DNA of 32,116 nucleotides, taken from positions 1 through 32,116 of the forward strand of contig CALWEP010000083.1 in the NCBI GenBank assembly GCA_944377325.1, in the 5' to 3' direction. Positions 1 to 8,403 of the stretch are shown here, piece by piece (the first letter of the stretch is position 1; every line of letters starts with the position of its first letter). The stretch comes from an uncultured Lachnospiraceae bacterium (GTDB taxonomy: Bacteria; Bacillota; Clostridia; Lachnospirales; Lachnospiraceae). Both the position numbers and the translations under genes were made by a program. The notes beneath the pieces are model-generated. The model worked only from the letters and a program-made list of their open reading frames with translations, was not told the DNA's origin and did not search any database.

Positions 1-516
1 AGGCTCATCTGCCAGAATCAGAGACGGATCTCCCGCCAGAGCCCTGGCGATGGACACTCTCTGCTGCTGGCCGCCTGACAGCTGGTTGGGCATATTTCTC
101 CACTTTTCCTTCAGACCCACCCGCTCCAAGGACCGCATGGCCCGCTCCTGCCGCTCTTCATGGCCTACGCCGGCGTACAGAAGGGGCAGCTCCACATTTT
201 CCAGCAGATTCAGCTTGGGAAGCAGATTGTACTGCTGGAAAATAAATCCGATCATCCTGTTCCGGATGGATGCCAGCTGGTCGTCGGACATATCGCTCAC
301 ATCCTCTCCGCCCAGAAAATAACTGCCTTCCGTGGGAACGTCCAGAGCTCCGATGATGTTCATCAAAGTGGATTTTCCGCTTCCGGACTTTCCCACGATG
401 GCCACAAATTCTCCCTCGGAGATGGTGAGGCTGATGCCGTCATTGGCCCGCACCTCCTCATCTCCCATCTGATAGATTTTATAAATATCCTTCAATTCGA
501 TCAATGGCTTTCCCAT
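1..516 (-). CDS. MacB/LolD-type ABC transporter ATP-binding protein (3' end outside window)
   Basis: Cytoplasmic ATPase that would power an export or lipoprotein-type permease of the MacB/FtsX class. About 172 codons are in the window and the C-terminus runs off the left edge. Visible in order: Walker A GKSGSGKS near residue 40, a Q-loop in [11 protein letters not shown], the ABC signature LSGGQQQRV, and Walker B LILADEP. The N-terminus (start [18 protein letters not shown]) and the spacing up to the signature fit the roughly 230-residue MacB/LolD family. The ATG at 516 is preceded by GGAGG. The gene starts 11 bases after the stop of the HlyD-family adaptor upstream, so the two are in one operon with the SLH protein. 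The FtsX-like permease partner should lie left of the window; this is inferred from family organisation. Confidence 0.93.
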   Translation of the reverse strand, partial: MGKPLIELKDIYKIYQMGDEEVRANDGISLTISEGEFVAIVGKSGSGKSTLMNIIGALDVPTEGSYFLGGEDVSDMSDDQLASIRNRMIGFIFQQYNLLPKLNLLENVELPLLYAGVGHEERQERAMRSLERVGLKEKWRNMPNQLSGGQQQRVSIARALAGDPSLILADEP

Positions 517-527
517 GGACGTACCTC

Positions 528-2321
528 CTATCTCGGCATACCGCCGCCACCGCCCATGTTGCCGCCGCCGGCCGGGCCGCCCATGTTGCCGCCGCCCATG
601 CCGCCCATGCCGCCCATGCCTCTCATCATCTCAGAGCTGCTGTCGGCAGAGGACTGGTCCACATAGACCTCGTCTCCCTCGGAAAGGCCGCTTACGATTT
701 CCACATACTGATCGCTGATCAGACCGGTCTCCACTTCTACGGACCGGAAGCCGGAAGGCACGCCCGCTTCCTCAGCGGCGGAGTCATCTTTCACATAAAC
801 CCGGTTCCCTCTCATCAGGGCGTCCGCCGGAATGGCCAGCACGTCCTCAGCCTCTTCCAGAATAATGGTTCCTGTTACGTTCATTCCCGGAATCAGATCG
901 CCGGCATCGTCCAGGGTCACCGTCACCGGATAGTTGGTCACTCCGCTGGAATAGGAACCGTTGATACTTACGTTGGTCACCGTGCCCGTAAAGGTCTCCC
1001 CCTCAAAGGCATCCGCCACCACCTGTACCTTCTGTCCCACCTCCACGCTCTGAATATCCATCTCATCAATGGACATTTCGAAGGTCAGGGCGGAAAGGTC
1101 ATAGATCACCGCCAGAGTGGTCTCCGAGTTGGAATCACGGCTGACAGTCTCGCCCGCATTCACATTTTTGGTGATCACCTGTCCGGAAATAGGGGCGGTA
1201 ATGGTATAGTTGTCATAGCTGTCCTGAGTGCTTTCCACGCTGTTTTCCGCATTCTCCACCTGCTGCTCCGCAGAGTCCAGGCTGCTCTTATAGCTTCTCA
1301 TAAGCTTATCCGCAGAGCTTGACGTCATGCGGAATAAGGGAGTTCCCACCGTCACATAGTCGCCCTCGGAAACCAGCATGGCTTCCACCTCCACGCTGGA
1401 GTCCAGATCCTCCGCAGACATGGTAGTCTCCACAGAGGGTTCAAAAGTTCCCTCCTCACAGCAGGTCAGATCTCCCACCGTGACGATGGCGGTGTGGGCA
1501 GTGGTCAGTCCGCCGGGGTTAGCCACCTCCACATGGACATACCGTACAATTCTTCCTCCGGAAATGGTCTCATCCATATTGGACACGGAGGAAACCGTTC
1601 CGTTGATCATCTCTCCCGTGTCGGTGAGGGTCACCGTACAGGCTGTTCCCGGAGCAATGGCTGCCGCGTCTCCGGACAGGAAGGGAACCTTCAGCTTCAT
1701 GGTCTTGTCGTCATAGATGTCTGCCACGGTGGTCTGGCCGCTCACCCGGTCGCCCGCCTGAATGTAAAGACTCTTTATGTATCCGCTTCTGGTTGATTTA
1801 TAGGTATTCCCGGAAAACAGGGACTGTGCCTCGTTGTAATCTGCCAGGGCGTCATTGTAGTCCTCCTGGGCCCTCTCCAGATTGTTGGCGGCGGAGTTCA
1901 GCTGAGACTCCATGGAAGAGCTGTCGATCTGGTAGAGCACCTGCCCCTCCGTCACCTGATCTCCCTCCTCGAAATCCGCTGTCAGAACTTCTCCTTCCAC
2001 CAGGGAAGTGATTGTATAGGAATCCTTAGCCTCCAAGCTGCCTGAAGCTGACAGGGTTGAGGTAATATTCTGCCTCTGCACCAAAGCCGTCTTCTGGGTC
2101 TGGGCATCCCTGCTCTGCGCCTCCTGTCTCCGCTGAAGGAGAATCCCCGCCGCCGCAACCGCCGCGAGGAATACCACCGCCGCGATAATCACTTTCTTTT
2201 TGGTCAGCTTTCTGCCGGATTTCTTCTTTTTCCCCGTTCCCGGCTGGGGTGTGCCGTCCGCTGAAGCTCCCGCCTTCTTCGGCAGTCTCAGCTTTTCCTT
2301 GATCTTCTTGATATCCATCAT
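528..2321 (-). CDS. HlyD/RND-type periplasmic adaptor (MacA-like) with Met/Gly-rich tail
   Basis: Membrane-fusion/adaptor subunit of a tripartite-like ABC exporter; in Gram-positives it sits outside the membrane and couples to a MacB-type permease. 597 residues. A basic, Lys-rich N-terminal tail (about 1-43) is followed by one membrane segment near residues 44-62 (VIIAAVVFLAAVAAAGILL). Two biotinyl-lipoyl-like halves then flank coiled-coil stretches (SQLNSAANNLERAQEDYNDA and SAEQQVENAENSVESTQDSY), and beta-barrel domains follow. The last 33 or so residues are almost only Met, Gly, Asn and Pro. The start is double (ATG ATG); AAGGGAG lies 7 bases before the first ATG. It follows the SLH gene by 33 bases and precedes the ABC ATPase by 11. 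The substrate is unknown; antimicrobial or envelope-stress peptides would be typical for this class. Confidence 0.92.
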   Translation of the reverse strand: MMDIKKIKEKLRLPKKAGASADGTPQPGTGKKKKSGRKLTKKKVIIAAVVFLAAVAAAGILLQRRQEAQSRDAQTQKTALVQRQNITSTLSASGSLEAKDSYTITSLVEGEVLTADFEEGDQVTEGQVLYQIDSSSMESQLNSAANNLERAQEDYNDALADYNEAQSLFSGNTYKSTRSGYIKSLYIQAGDRVSGQTTVADIYDDKTMKLKVPFLSGDAAAIAPGTACTVTLTDTGEMINGTVSSVSNMDETISGGRIVRYVHVEVANPGGLTTAHTAIVTVGDLTCCEEGTFEPSVETTMSAEDLDSSVEVEAMLVSEGDYVTVGTPLFRMTSSSADKLMRSYKSSLDSAEQQVENAENSVESTQDSYDNYTITAPISGQVITKNVNAGETVSRDSNSETTLAVIYDLSALTFEMSIDEMDIQSVEVGQKVQVVADAFEGETFTGTVTNVSINGSYSSGVTNYPVTVTLDDAGDLIPGMNVTGTIILEEAEDVLAIPADALMRGNRVYVKDDSAAEEAGVPSGFRSVEVETGLISDQYVEIVSGLSEGDEVYVDQSSADSSSEMMRGMGGMGGMGGGNMGGPAGGGNMGGGGGMPR

Positions 2322-2354
2322 CCACGCGCTCCCTTGCTTCTTAACTTACCTGCC

Positions 2355-3449
2355 TCAATCCACATCTTCGTCCACATAATCGACCACCGTATAGGTTTCG
2401 TCGCCCGAGCTGTCCTCAGACACAATATAGATCAGCGTAATCCTGTCGCCTACCTCCAGAGAGCCGTACATGGAAAATGCAAACTGCATCTCCGAGCTGC
2501 TGAGCAGATACCGGTCTCCGTTGTCCAGCTCCACCTCCGTGGGCGTCATCACATCGGAAGAATTGTAGTAAATGTGGGTAATGTAGCCGTTTACCACATT
2601 TCGGTCCGAATCTCCGTCCGCCGCCTCACTGTAGGCCCATACGGTTTTGGAACCGGGATTGTAGTAAATCACCAGGTAGCCCGTATTCAGGTAAGACTTG
2701 AAGGTTTCCATTTCCACTGCCGAACCGTTTACAAAGAAATTGGCCTCGTTCATGCCGAAGGGCATATCTTCCACAAACCGGCTCCATTCCGTGACCACCT
2801 TCGGTCCTTTCAGGCTGTTGTCCGCCATGGCCAGAGGATTGATCTCCCCGTCTGAGGTGAGCTCGCAGCCAAGAATCTGCCCGTAAATGCCGCTTCCGTC
2901 CTTAGGCGAGGTTTTCAGAAGATTGTAGAACAGGTTGATGCAGTCCGCTTTCGTCAGCGTGTCGGAAGCGTTTTTCCCTATGTCATCGTTCAGGTCCAGA
3001 TATTCAAACATGCTCATGCGGCCGCCGATCTGGTCTCCCGTAAAATCATCGTTGGTGTAGCCCAGCAGAGCCAGCACTCCCCGAGCCGCCTCCTGCAGGG
3101 TAATATACTGATCCGGCCGGAACACGCCGCCCAGATATCCCGTCATCCATTCGTTGCTGGCCGCAATGCGGACATAGGAGGCATACTGGTTTTCCTTCGG
3201 TACGTCGGCAAATACCGATACGGTGCTGTGGCTGGAAGTGGTGTTTCTGTATTCCGACGCGTTGACCAGCATCTGGGCAAACTGGGCTCTGGTCACGTTC
3301 CCGTATACGTCGGTGATCCCCATGATTCCGGAAATGCCGATCACCTTTTTTCTCAGTTCAAAATTAGTTGACGCCCAGGTCTCTGCGGGAACAGCCGCTG
3401 TCATGGCCGTGGCCGCCACCAGAGAAAGCGCCAAAATCCGTTTTTCCAT
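2355..3449 (-). CDS. Secreted SLH-domain surface protein
   Basis: Secreted protein of 364 residues with a signal peptide (MEKRILALSLVAATAMTAAVPAETWA). S-layer-homology modules follow: one around NVTRAQFAQMLVNASEY (residues about 50-66), and a second from FADVPKENQYASYVRIAASN through YITLQEAARGVLALLGY, with a weaker third around LTKADCINLFYNLL. SLH modules anchor proteins to pyruvylated wall polymers. The C-terminal 150 residues are acidic and beta-rich (VVNGYITHIYYNSSD, GDRYLLSSSEMQFAF, GDRITLIYIVSEDSSG) and I do not recognise a named domain. The start is supported by AGGAG 9 bases upstream. It is the first gene of the operon that continues into the HlyD adaptor and the ABC ATPase, so it is probably a wall-facing component or accessory of that exporter. 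Confidence 0.9.
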   Translation of the reverse strand: MEKRILALSLVAATAMTAAVPAETWASTNFELRKKVIGISGIMGITDVYGNVTRAQFAQMLVNASEYRNTTSSHSTVSVFADVPKENQYASYVRIAASNEWMTGYLGGVFRPDQYITLQEAARGVLALLGYTNDDFTGDQIGGRMSMFEYLDLNDDIGKNASDTLTKADCINLFYNLLKTSPKDGSGIYGQILGCELTSDGEINPLAMADNSLKGPKVVTEWSRFVEDMPFGMNEANFFVNGSAVEMETFKSYLNTGYLVIYYNPGSKTVWAYSEAADGDSDRNVVNGYITHIYYNSSDVMTPTEVELDNGDRYLLSSSEMQFAFSMYGSLEVGDRITLIYIVSEDSSGDETYTVVDYVDEDVD

Positions 3450-3499
3450 ATTCCATAACTCCTCTCATTGACGATTGCCGTCCGTCTTAAATCATAATC

Positions 3500-3532
3500 A
3501 CTATAATGTCTCAAACTGAAACGAAGCTGAAA
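3500..3532 (-). promoter_or_regulatory. Promoter and tandem regulator box for the SLH-adaptor-ABC operon
   Basis: Read on the minus strand, TTTCAG-N5-TTTCAG (3532 to 3516, 11-base pitch) is followed 7-10 bases later by a -10 candidate, CATTAT or overlapping TATAGT (3508-3500). The arrangement mirrors the box in front of the response-regulator gene. Tandem 6-base half-sites with an 11-base pitch are typical of OmpR/PhoB-family binding sites. That the adjacent regulator binds here is inference. Confidence 0.6.
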
Positions 3533-3549
3533 TTCACAGAAAGTTCAGA

Positions 3550-3577
3550 TTTCAGTTTCTTTTCAGTGTGCTATACT
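3550..3577 (+). promoter_or_regulatory. Promoter and tandem regulator box for the two-component operon
   Basis: TTTCAG-N5-TTTCAG at 3550-3566 is followed 5 bases later by an extended -10, TGC-TATACT (-10 hexamer 3572-3577). The box covers the place where a -35 would be, as expected for an OmpR-class activator. A further isolated TTCAG lies at 3544-3548. Autoregulation by the downstream response regulator is inferred. Confidence 0.65.
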
Positions 3578-3609
3578 ATAGTCATAGAAAAAAGAAGGAT
3601 GGAAAAGCT

Positions 3610-4284
3610 ATGAGAATTCTGATCATTGAAGATGAAAAAAGACTGGCCATGACCCTGAAGGACCTGCTGAACCAGTCCGGATATCAGGCGGATATGGCTT
3701 TCACCGGAACGGACGGCCTGGAGCTGGCCAAAAGCGGCATCTATGACGCCCTGATTCTGGATGTTATGCTGCCGGAGCTGAACGGATTTCAGCTTCTTCA
3801 GTCGCTCCGGTCCTCCGGCAGCACCGTGCCCGTTCTTATGCTCACCGCCCGCCAGGAGCTGTCGGACCGGATCCTGGGCCTGGACTCCGGCGCCGACTAC
3901 TACCTGACCAAGCCCTTTGAAAATCAGGAGCTTCTGGCCTGCCTGCGGACAATCCTCCGCCGTCAGACCGCCATGATCCCCGACCTTCTGAAATTCGGGG
4001 ACCTGACCTTAAGTCCATCCTCCTCTCAGCTGTCCTGCAGAAGCAAGTCTGTGACTCTCAGTTCCAAGGAGCTGGAGATGATGACCATCCTGCTGAAAAA
4101 CACAGGCTGCTTTATTTCAAAGGAGACGCTGCTTTTAAAGATCTGGGGATATGATTCCAGCGCCAATGCCAACAACGTGGAGGCCTATATTTCCTTTATC
4201 CGAAAAAAACTGGTTCTTCTCCAGTCCCGGGTCAGTCTGCGGGTGGCCCGAAACATCGGCTACAAGCTGGAGGTTCTGTCATGA
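3610..4284 (+). CDS. OmpR/PhoB-family response regulator
   Basis: Cytoplasmic two-component response regulator, 224 residues. The receiver domain starts MRILIIEDE (acidic pocket E7-D8-E9). The phosphoacceptor is D51 in LILDVMLPELNGF, the conserved Thr is in LMLTAR, and the switch Lys is in YYLTKPFE. The C-terminal winged helix (about 130-224) contains LSSKELEMMTILLKN and ends NIGYKLEVLS. The ATG at 3610 is chosen over an upstream in-frame alternative at 3568 because the protein then begins exactly at the receiver domain and an AAGGA lies 10 bases ahead. Its TGA overlaps the kinase ATG (ATGA at 4281), so the pair is translationally coupled. The likely targets are its own promoter and the divergent SLH-exporter operon, through the mirrored TTTCAG boxes. 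Confidence 0.95.
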   Translation: MRILIIEDEKRLAMTLKDLLNQSGYQADMAFTGTDGLELAKSGIYDALILDVMLPELNGFQLLQSLRSSGSTVPVLMLTARQELSDRILGLDSGADYYLTKPFENQELLACLRTILRRQTAMIPDLLKFGDLTLSPSSSQLSCRSKSVTLSSKELEMMTILLKNTGCFISKETLLLKIWGYDSSANANNVEAYISFIRKKLVLLQSRVSLRVARNIGYKLEVLS

Positions 4285-5579
4285 TCCGCCGCCTCAGATG
4301 GAAGTTCATCGCCATCATGACAACCGTTTCCGCCCTGTTTCTGGCGGTGATTCTTTTCATGCTCTATTATTCCGCAGAAGCCGGCTTTGAACGCAGAAGC
4401 ATGGGAATGCTCCAGACGGCCATCCGAGACAGCCATATGGAGCCGGAGGCTGCCCCCTCTGCCCTTCCTCCGGAAAAGCGTTTTCCCGTTCTGGTAGTGG
4501 AAAAGAGCCCGGACGGTTCCGTCCGGATCATCCGCAGCCTCGCTCTCCTTCCGGACGATCAGGAAGTCTCCTCTCTGGTCAGCCGGGCCGACGCCTCTAA
4601 GGCTGACTGGGGCTCCTTTTCCGACCAGGGTCTGCGCTGGCTCAAAGGACGGCCGGAGCCGGACGGAGCAGTGCGGTATGCCTTTACGGATATCTATCCG
4701 GAGCAGGACGCCCTCCATGGCCAGCTGATCCGTTCTCTGATCATCGGCGCCGCTTCCCTGGGAATTTTTTTCCTGCTGTCCGTTCTCCTGTCCCGCTGGA
4801 GCACCCGCCCCATCGAACAGGCATGGCAGGCTCAGCAGCAGTTCGTATCCGACGCTTCCCATGAGTTAAAAACGCCGCTCACGGTGATCCTGGCCAATAT
4901 CAGCCTTTTAAAGCAGTCCTCCTGTTTAAGCGGCGCGTCTGCCCCCGATCTGCAGCGGATCGATCACATCGCCTCTGAAGCCGGGCGGATGAAGCAGCTG
5001 ACGGAGCGCCTTCTCCAGCTGGCCAGAAGCGACAATTCCGCAGGCAGGCGGCCGGACCGCTCCTCCTTCTCCCCTGTGGATCTCACTTATCTTGCCGAAA
5101 GCTCCATCGCCACCTTTGAGCCTGTGGCTTTTGAAATGGGAAAATCCATTTCCGGCGAAATATGTGAAAACATTCAGGTTCTGGGAGACGAAGGCAAGCT
5201 GCGCCAGCTTCTCTCCATTCTGCTGGACAACGGATGCAAATACGGCAAAGAAAACAGCTCCGTCCTGGTCCGTTTGGACCGGGACGGAGCCGATGCGGCT
5301 CTCACCGTGCGCAGCGAAGGAACTCCTTTTTCTCCGGAAGAGCTCCGCCAGCTCTTCCACCGATTTTACCGCGCCGATCCTTCCCGAGGCGCGGTAAGCG
5401 GCTTCGGCCTGGGCCTTTCCATTGCCCGGTGCATCTGTTCCGAACACGGCGGAAAAATATCCGCCTCCACAGACGGAACGGGAACCAATACCTTTACGGT
5501 CCGCCTTCCCCTCCTGAACGGTCAGGAAAAGGGAGGCCCGGGGAGTTCCCTGGCCAAACGCCTGGGCCGTTTTCTCTAA
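4281..5579 (+). CDS. Two-component sensor histidine kinase
   Basis: Membrane histidine kinase, 432 residues. TM1 is about residues 8-30. A sensor region of about 115 residues outside the membrane follows, and TM2 is about 149-171 (LIRSLIIGAASLGIFFLLSV). The HisKA motif is FVSDASHELKTPLTV with phospho-accepting H194. The ATPase domain has an N-box LLDNGCKYG and the G-box GFGLGLSIARCICSEHGG. Apart from Gly-Cys in the N-box, where Ala-x is common, all catalytic boxes look intact. It is coupled to the response regulator upstream by a 4-base overlap. Because the divergent operon encodes a MacB-type exporter, the pair may sense an envelope-active compound; that is inference. Its TAA stop overlaps the TAG of the convergent NhaC gene at 5576-5579. 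Confidence 0.94.
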   Translation: MIRRLRWKFIAIMTTVSALFLAVILFMLYYSAEAGFERRSMGMLQTAIRDSHMEPEAAPSALPPEKRFPVLVVEKSPDGSVRIIRSLALLPDDQEVSSLVSRADASKADWGSFSDQGLRWLKGRPEPDGAVRYAFTDIYPEQDALHGQLIRSLIIGAASLGIFFLLSVLLSRWSTRPIEQAWQAQQQFVSDASHELKTPLTVILANISLLKQSSCLSGASAPDLQRIDHIASEAGRMKQLTERLLQLARSDNSAGRRPDRSSFSPVDLTYLAESSIATFEPVAFEMGKSISGEICENIQVLGDEGKLRQLLSILLDNGCKYGKENSSVLVRLDRDGADAALTVRSEGTPFSPEELRQLFHRFYRADPSRGAVSGFGLGLSIARCICSEHGGKISASTDGTGTNTFTVRLPLLNGQEKGGPGSSLAKRLGRFL

Positions 5580-7033
5580 CCCTGCAGGCGCTCCTGCATT
5601 TCCGGATCTTCCTCCAGCCTGCCGGTCACATCCGTATAGCCGCAGTCATCGTAGATCTTCTCCATCTTAAAGCGGAAAACGGAAAAAAGGATCACGATCA
5701 CCGGAGTCAGGTACAGCAGAGGAATATAGGGGATGTAGGAGGTCACCCCCACTCCCAGGGCTCCTGCGCAGAATATGGCATTGTTGTTCCAGGGAATGAA
5801 CATGGCCCCGTAGGTTCCCCCCGCCTCCAGATCTCTGGAGCAGTTCTTCGGATGAAGATTATACTTTCTGTAAACGGGGGCCATCAGGGTTCCGGACATT
5901 ACGATGGCAAAATTCTGGCTGAGAGCCACTGCATTCCCGATAAAGCCAAAGAGAATCGTAATAACCGTAACTCCCGTAATGCTGCGGATGGTTTTCATGA
6001 TGGAAGCGGCAATCACCTCCAGTACCTTCAGCTGATCCAGCATTCCGGCCACCGTAAAGCCGAACAGAGTCACTCCCACCAAACTCCACATGCTGGATAT
6101 TCCGCCTCTGTTCAGCAGCGTCGACAGCATGGCGTTGGAGGTTTCAAACCGGTATCCGCCGTAAAAAGTGTTGAAAGCGGCCGCCGCATCCATGCCCTGG
6201 TAAAAAATCGCCACCGCAATTCCGGAAACGGCTCCGGCCAGCATGCACAGAAGCGCCGGAAGGCGGCGAAACAGCAGCACTCCGGTGATGAGCAGCGGAA
6301 TGAATGCCGCAAAGCCCAGGCGGAAATGCTCCTGAAGTCCGGCCATCATGGCATCCACTTCCGGGGAGCTGATCTGCCCGCTGTATTTGAAGCCCAGCAC
6401 AAGGAAGAAAAGCAGAGAGATCAGCAGAGCAGGCACCTGATCGTATACCATATGCCTGATATGAGTAAAGATATTCACCTCGGAAATGGATGAGGCCAAT
6501 ATGGTGGTATCGGACATGGGAGACATTTTGTCGCCGAAAAACGCGCCGCAGATCACCGCTCCCGCCGTAATGGGAGCAGGAATGCCCAGGCTGTGCCCGA
6601 TGCCCATCATGGCAACTCCGGCGGTCCCGCAGGCGCCGTTGGAGGTACCGCTGAGCATGGACACCACCGCGCACAGAAGCATGGCAGTGACCAGAAAGAT
6701 CTTGGGATTGATAAACCGGATCCCGTAGTAGATAATCGCCGGCGTTGTGCCCGAAGCAATCCAGCAGCTGATCAGAGCTCCCACCGTGAGCATGACGAAT
6801 ACGGCGGAGGAAGCCTTTGACGTAAAGCGAATGGCATATTCCTCCATCTCCTCCGCCGTCTTTCCGAAAAAGATTCCTATGGGGATGAGCACCACCCAGA
6901 GAATCAGAAACATGGCTCCCATGTCTCCCTTAAATAGAACCTTCTGCACTGCGATCGCCCCGCCGATTACCAGAAAAATAAGAACGGCCGGAAGCAGTGT
7001 CATCCTGTGTTTTGGTTTTTGATTTCTATCCAT
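5576..7033 (-). CDS. nhaC: NhaC-family Na+/H+ antiporter
   Basis: Polytopic membrane antiporter of about 485 residues with 11-12 hydrophobic segments. NhaC-family features: a first helix MTLLPAVLIFLVIGGAIAVQ, the SGTSNGACGTAGVAMMGIG stretch, GAVICGAFFGDKMSPMSDTT with conserved Asp residues in a membrane-embedded segment, and MFIPWNNNAIFCAGALGV near the C-terminus. Characterised members exchange Na+ for H+, and some relatives (MleN-type) exchange organic acids, so the substrate is not certain. The ATG at 7033 is preferred over the upstream in-frame codon at 7081 because AAGGGG sits about 6 bases before it. It lies 57 bases downstream of the threonine-synthase-like gene on the same strand, probably as one operon, and its stop overlaps that of the convergent histidine kinase. 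Confidence 0.9.
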   Translation of the reverse strand: MDRNQKPKHRMTLLPAVLIFLVIGGAIAVQKVLFKGDMGAMFLILWVVLIPIGIFFGKTAEEMEEYAIRFTSKASSAVFVMLTVGALISCWIASGTTPAIIYYGIRFINPKIFLVTAMLLCAVVSMLSGTSNGACGTAGVAMMGIGHSLGIPAPITAGAVICGAFFGDKMSPMSDTTILASSISEVNIFTHIRHMVYDQVPALLISLLFFLVLGFKYSGQISSPEVDAMMAGLQEHFRLGFAAFIPLLITGVLLFRRLPALLCMLAGAVSGIAVAIFYQGMDAAAAFNTFYGGYRFETSNAMLSTLLNRGGISSMWSLVGVTLFGFTVAGMLDQLKVLEVIAASIMKTIRSITGVTVITILFGFIGNAVALSQNFAIVMSGTLMAPVYRKYNLHPKNCSRDLEAGGTYGAMFIPWNNNAIFCAGALGVGVTSYIPYIPLLYLTPVIVILFSVFRFKMEKIYDDCGYTDVTGRLEEDPEMQERLQG

Positions 7034-7090
7034 GTTTTTCCCCTTTACATTGATCGTTTGTCTCTCAGCCTTCTCCCGCAAAGGACACGG

Positions 7091-8356
7091 TCAGAATGAC
7101 TGTTTAACGTATGTGTTTATCAGCTCTGCTGCCTTTTCCGCATTTTCTCCCACTTCCGGAATCTCCGGCATATAGGAAGCCGTCACAGCCGTGTCCTTCA
7201 CCCCGCTGGCTGTGATCAGCAGCACGATCCTCTCTCCTTTTTTGATTTTCCCTTCCCGCACCAGCTTTTTCAGTCCCGCATAGGCTGCCGCGGAGGCTGA
7301 TTCACAGTAAACGCCTTCCCTGCATGCCAGCTCCCTCTGGGCCTCCTTGAGCTCCTCATTGCCGGAAAGAGCCGCCGCCAGTCCCCGGGAACGCTCCAGC
7401 GCGTACAGGGAATGATAAGTTCCCCACAGGGTGGACATGGAGGACGCCACGGACGTTTCCTTCCATCCCTCCACCGGTTCGATGATCTCCCTGCAGCTGT
7501 TGTACGCTCTGGCCACAGGGCCGTAGTCCTCCACGGAAACCATCTGGGGGATTCTGTCAATAAAACCCATTTCCCGCAGCTCCGAAAAGCCCTTCATTAT
7601 TCCGAACAGGGCGTCTCCGTAGCAGATGGGAACCACAATCTTGTCCGGGAGTTTTTCCATCTGTCTGTACAGCTCATAGGCGATAATCTTATAGCCTTCT
7701 ATTCCCCAGGGATTGCTGCCCGTGATGGGAACGGTATAGTTGGTGGCAGGAAACCATCCGTATTCGTCCACCATCTTTTTCAGGATCTTCCATCGGTCCG
7801 GCCCGCTGCCTGCACCGATGACGCAGGCTCCGTACACCTGCATGAACGTTTCCAGAGTCCGATTGACGCCCTTCACCGTGAGAATCACGCAGGGCAGTCC
7901 GGCTTTTGCCGCAAAGGCTGCTCCTGACGCCCCGTTGTTGCCTGTGGAGGCATAGATCACGCCGGGCGCTTTCCGTTCCAGCGCTTTGTTGATCAGCACT
8001 GCGTTCAGCCGGTCCTTATGCCCCCATGTGGGATTTCTCGTCTCATCCTTCATATACAGCTCTATTTCCAGCTGGTTTCCCAGCCGGTCCAGCTTGGTGA
8101 CCGCCGTGTTTCCCACTCCCAGGTCCACCAGCTTTTTCTTCCCCTTCAGCGGAAGAATTCTGCGGTAGGTCTCCAGGTTATTTCCCGGAAACATATGGAA
8201 AAAAGTCTCCTTTCTGCCGTCCGTTTCCGGCAGCTCATAGACGGGGCTGACGATGGACACAAACCGATCCGTTCTGCAGCCGGGACAGCCCTCAAAAAGA
8301 GTTTCCTCCGAAAATTCCATGCCGCATTTCAAACATTTGGATCTGCCTGTATACAT
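7091..8356 (-). CDS. Threonine-synthase-like PLP-dependent enzyme with N-terminal zinc ribbon
   Basis: Fold-type II pyridoxal-phosphate enzyme, 421 residues. The N-terminus has a CxxC-x12-CxxC zinc ribbon (C8, C11, C24, C27), seen in some archaeal and bacterial threonine synthases. The PLP lysine is K114 in NPTWGHKDRLN, where canonical threonine synthases have SFKDR. STGNNGASGAAFAAKAG follows, and a glycine-rich C-terminal part includes LLITASGVKDTA. The start at 8356 has GGAGGG 5 bases upstream; a TTG 24 bases further out is less well placed. Chemistry is probably beta- or gamma-elimination/replacement on an amino acid. The gene stands alone, without hom, thrB or other threonine-pathway genes, and is followed by NhaC, so a catabolic or transport-linked role is as likely as threonine synthesis. 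Family assignment is firm, substrate is not. Confidence 0.85.
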   Translation of the reverse strand: MYTGRSKCLKCGMEFSEETLFEGCPGCRTDRFVSIVSPVYELPETDGRKETFFHMFPGNNLETYRRILPLKGKKKLVDLGVGNTAVTKLDRLGNQLEIELYMKDETRNPTWGHKDRLNAVLINKALERKAPGVIYASTGNNGASGAAFAAKAGLPCVILTVKGVNRTLETFMQVYGACVIGAGSGPDRWKILKKMVDEYGWFPATNYTVPITGSNPWGIEGYKIIAYELYRQMEKLPDKIVVPICYGDALFGIMKGFSELREMGFIDRIPQMVSVEDYGPVARAYNSCREIIEPVEGWKETSVASSMSTLWGTYHSLYALERSRGLAAALSGNEELKEAQRELACREGVYCESASAAAYAGLKKLVREGKIKKGERIVLLITASGVKDTAVTASYMPEIPEVGENAEKAAELINTYVKQSF

Positions 8357-8403
8357 ATTCTCCCTCCTCTCCCCTTCCAAGCATTGTTCAAACCCATAAA
8401 AAT

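Noticed and set aside
528..640. CRISPR-like or tandem repeat array (ccgcccatg units)
   Set aside because: The repeats lie within the reading frame of the HlyD adaptor and encode its Gly/Met tail; there are no spacers.
504..1322. Long open frame on the plus strand across the adaptor gene
   Set aside because: It is the antisense of a well-supported HlyD gene, has no ribosome binding site and gives a His/Ala-rich, low-complexity protein.
5234..6493. Long plus-strand open frame of over 400 codons
   Set aside because: It crosses the end of the kinase in another frame and runs antisense to NhaC; its composition (His, Gln, Arg) is that of a shadow frame.
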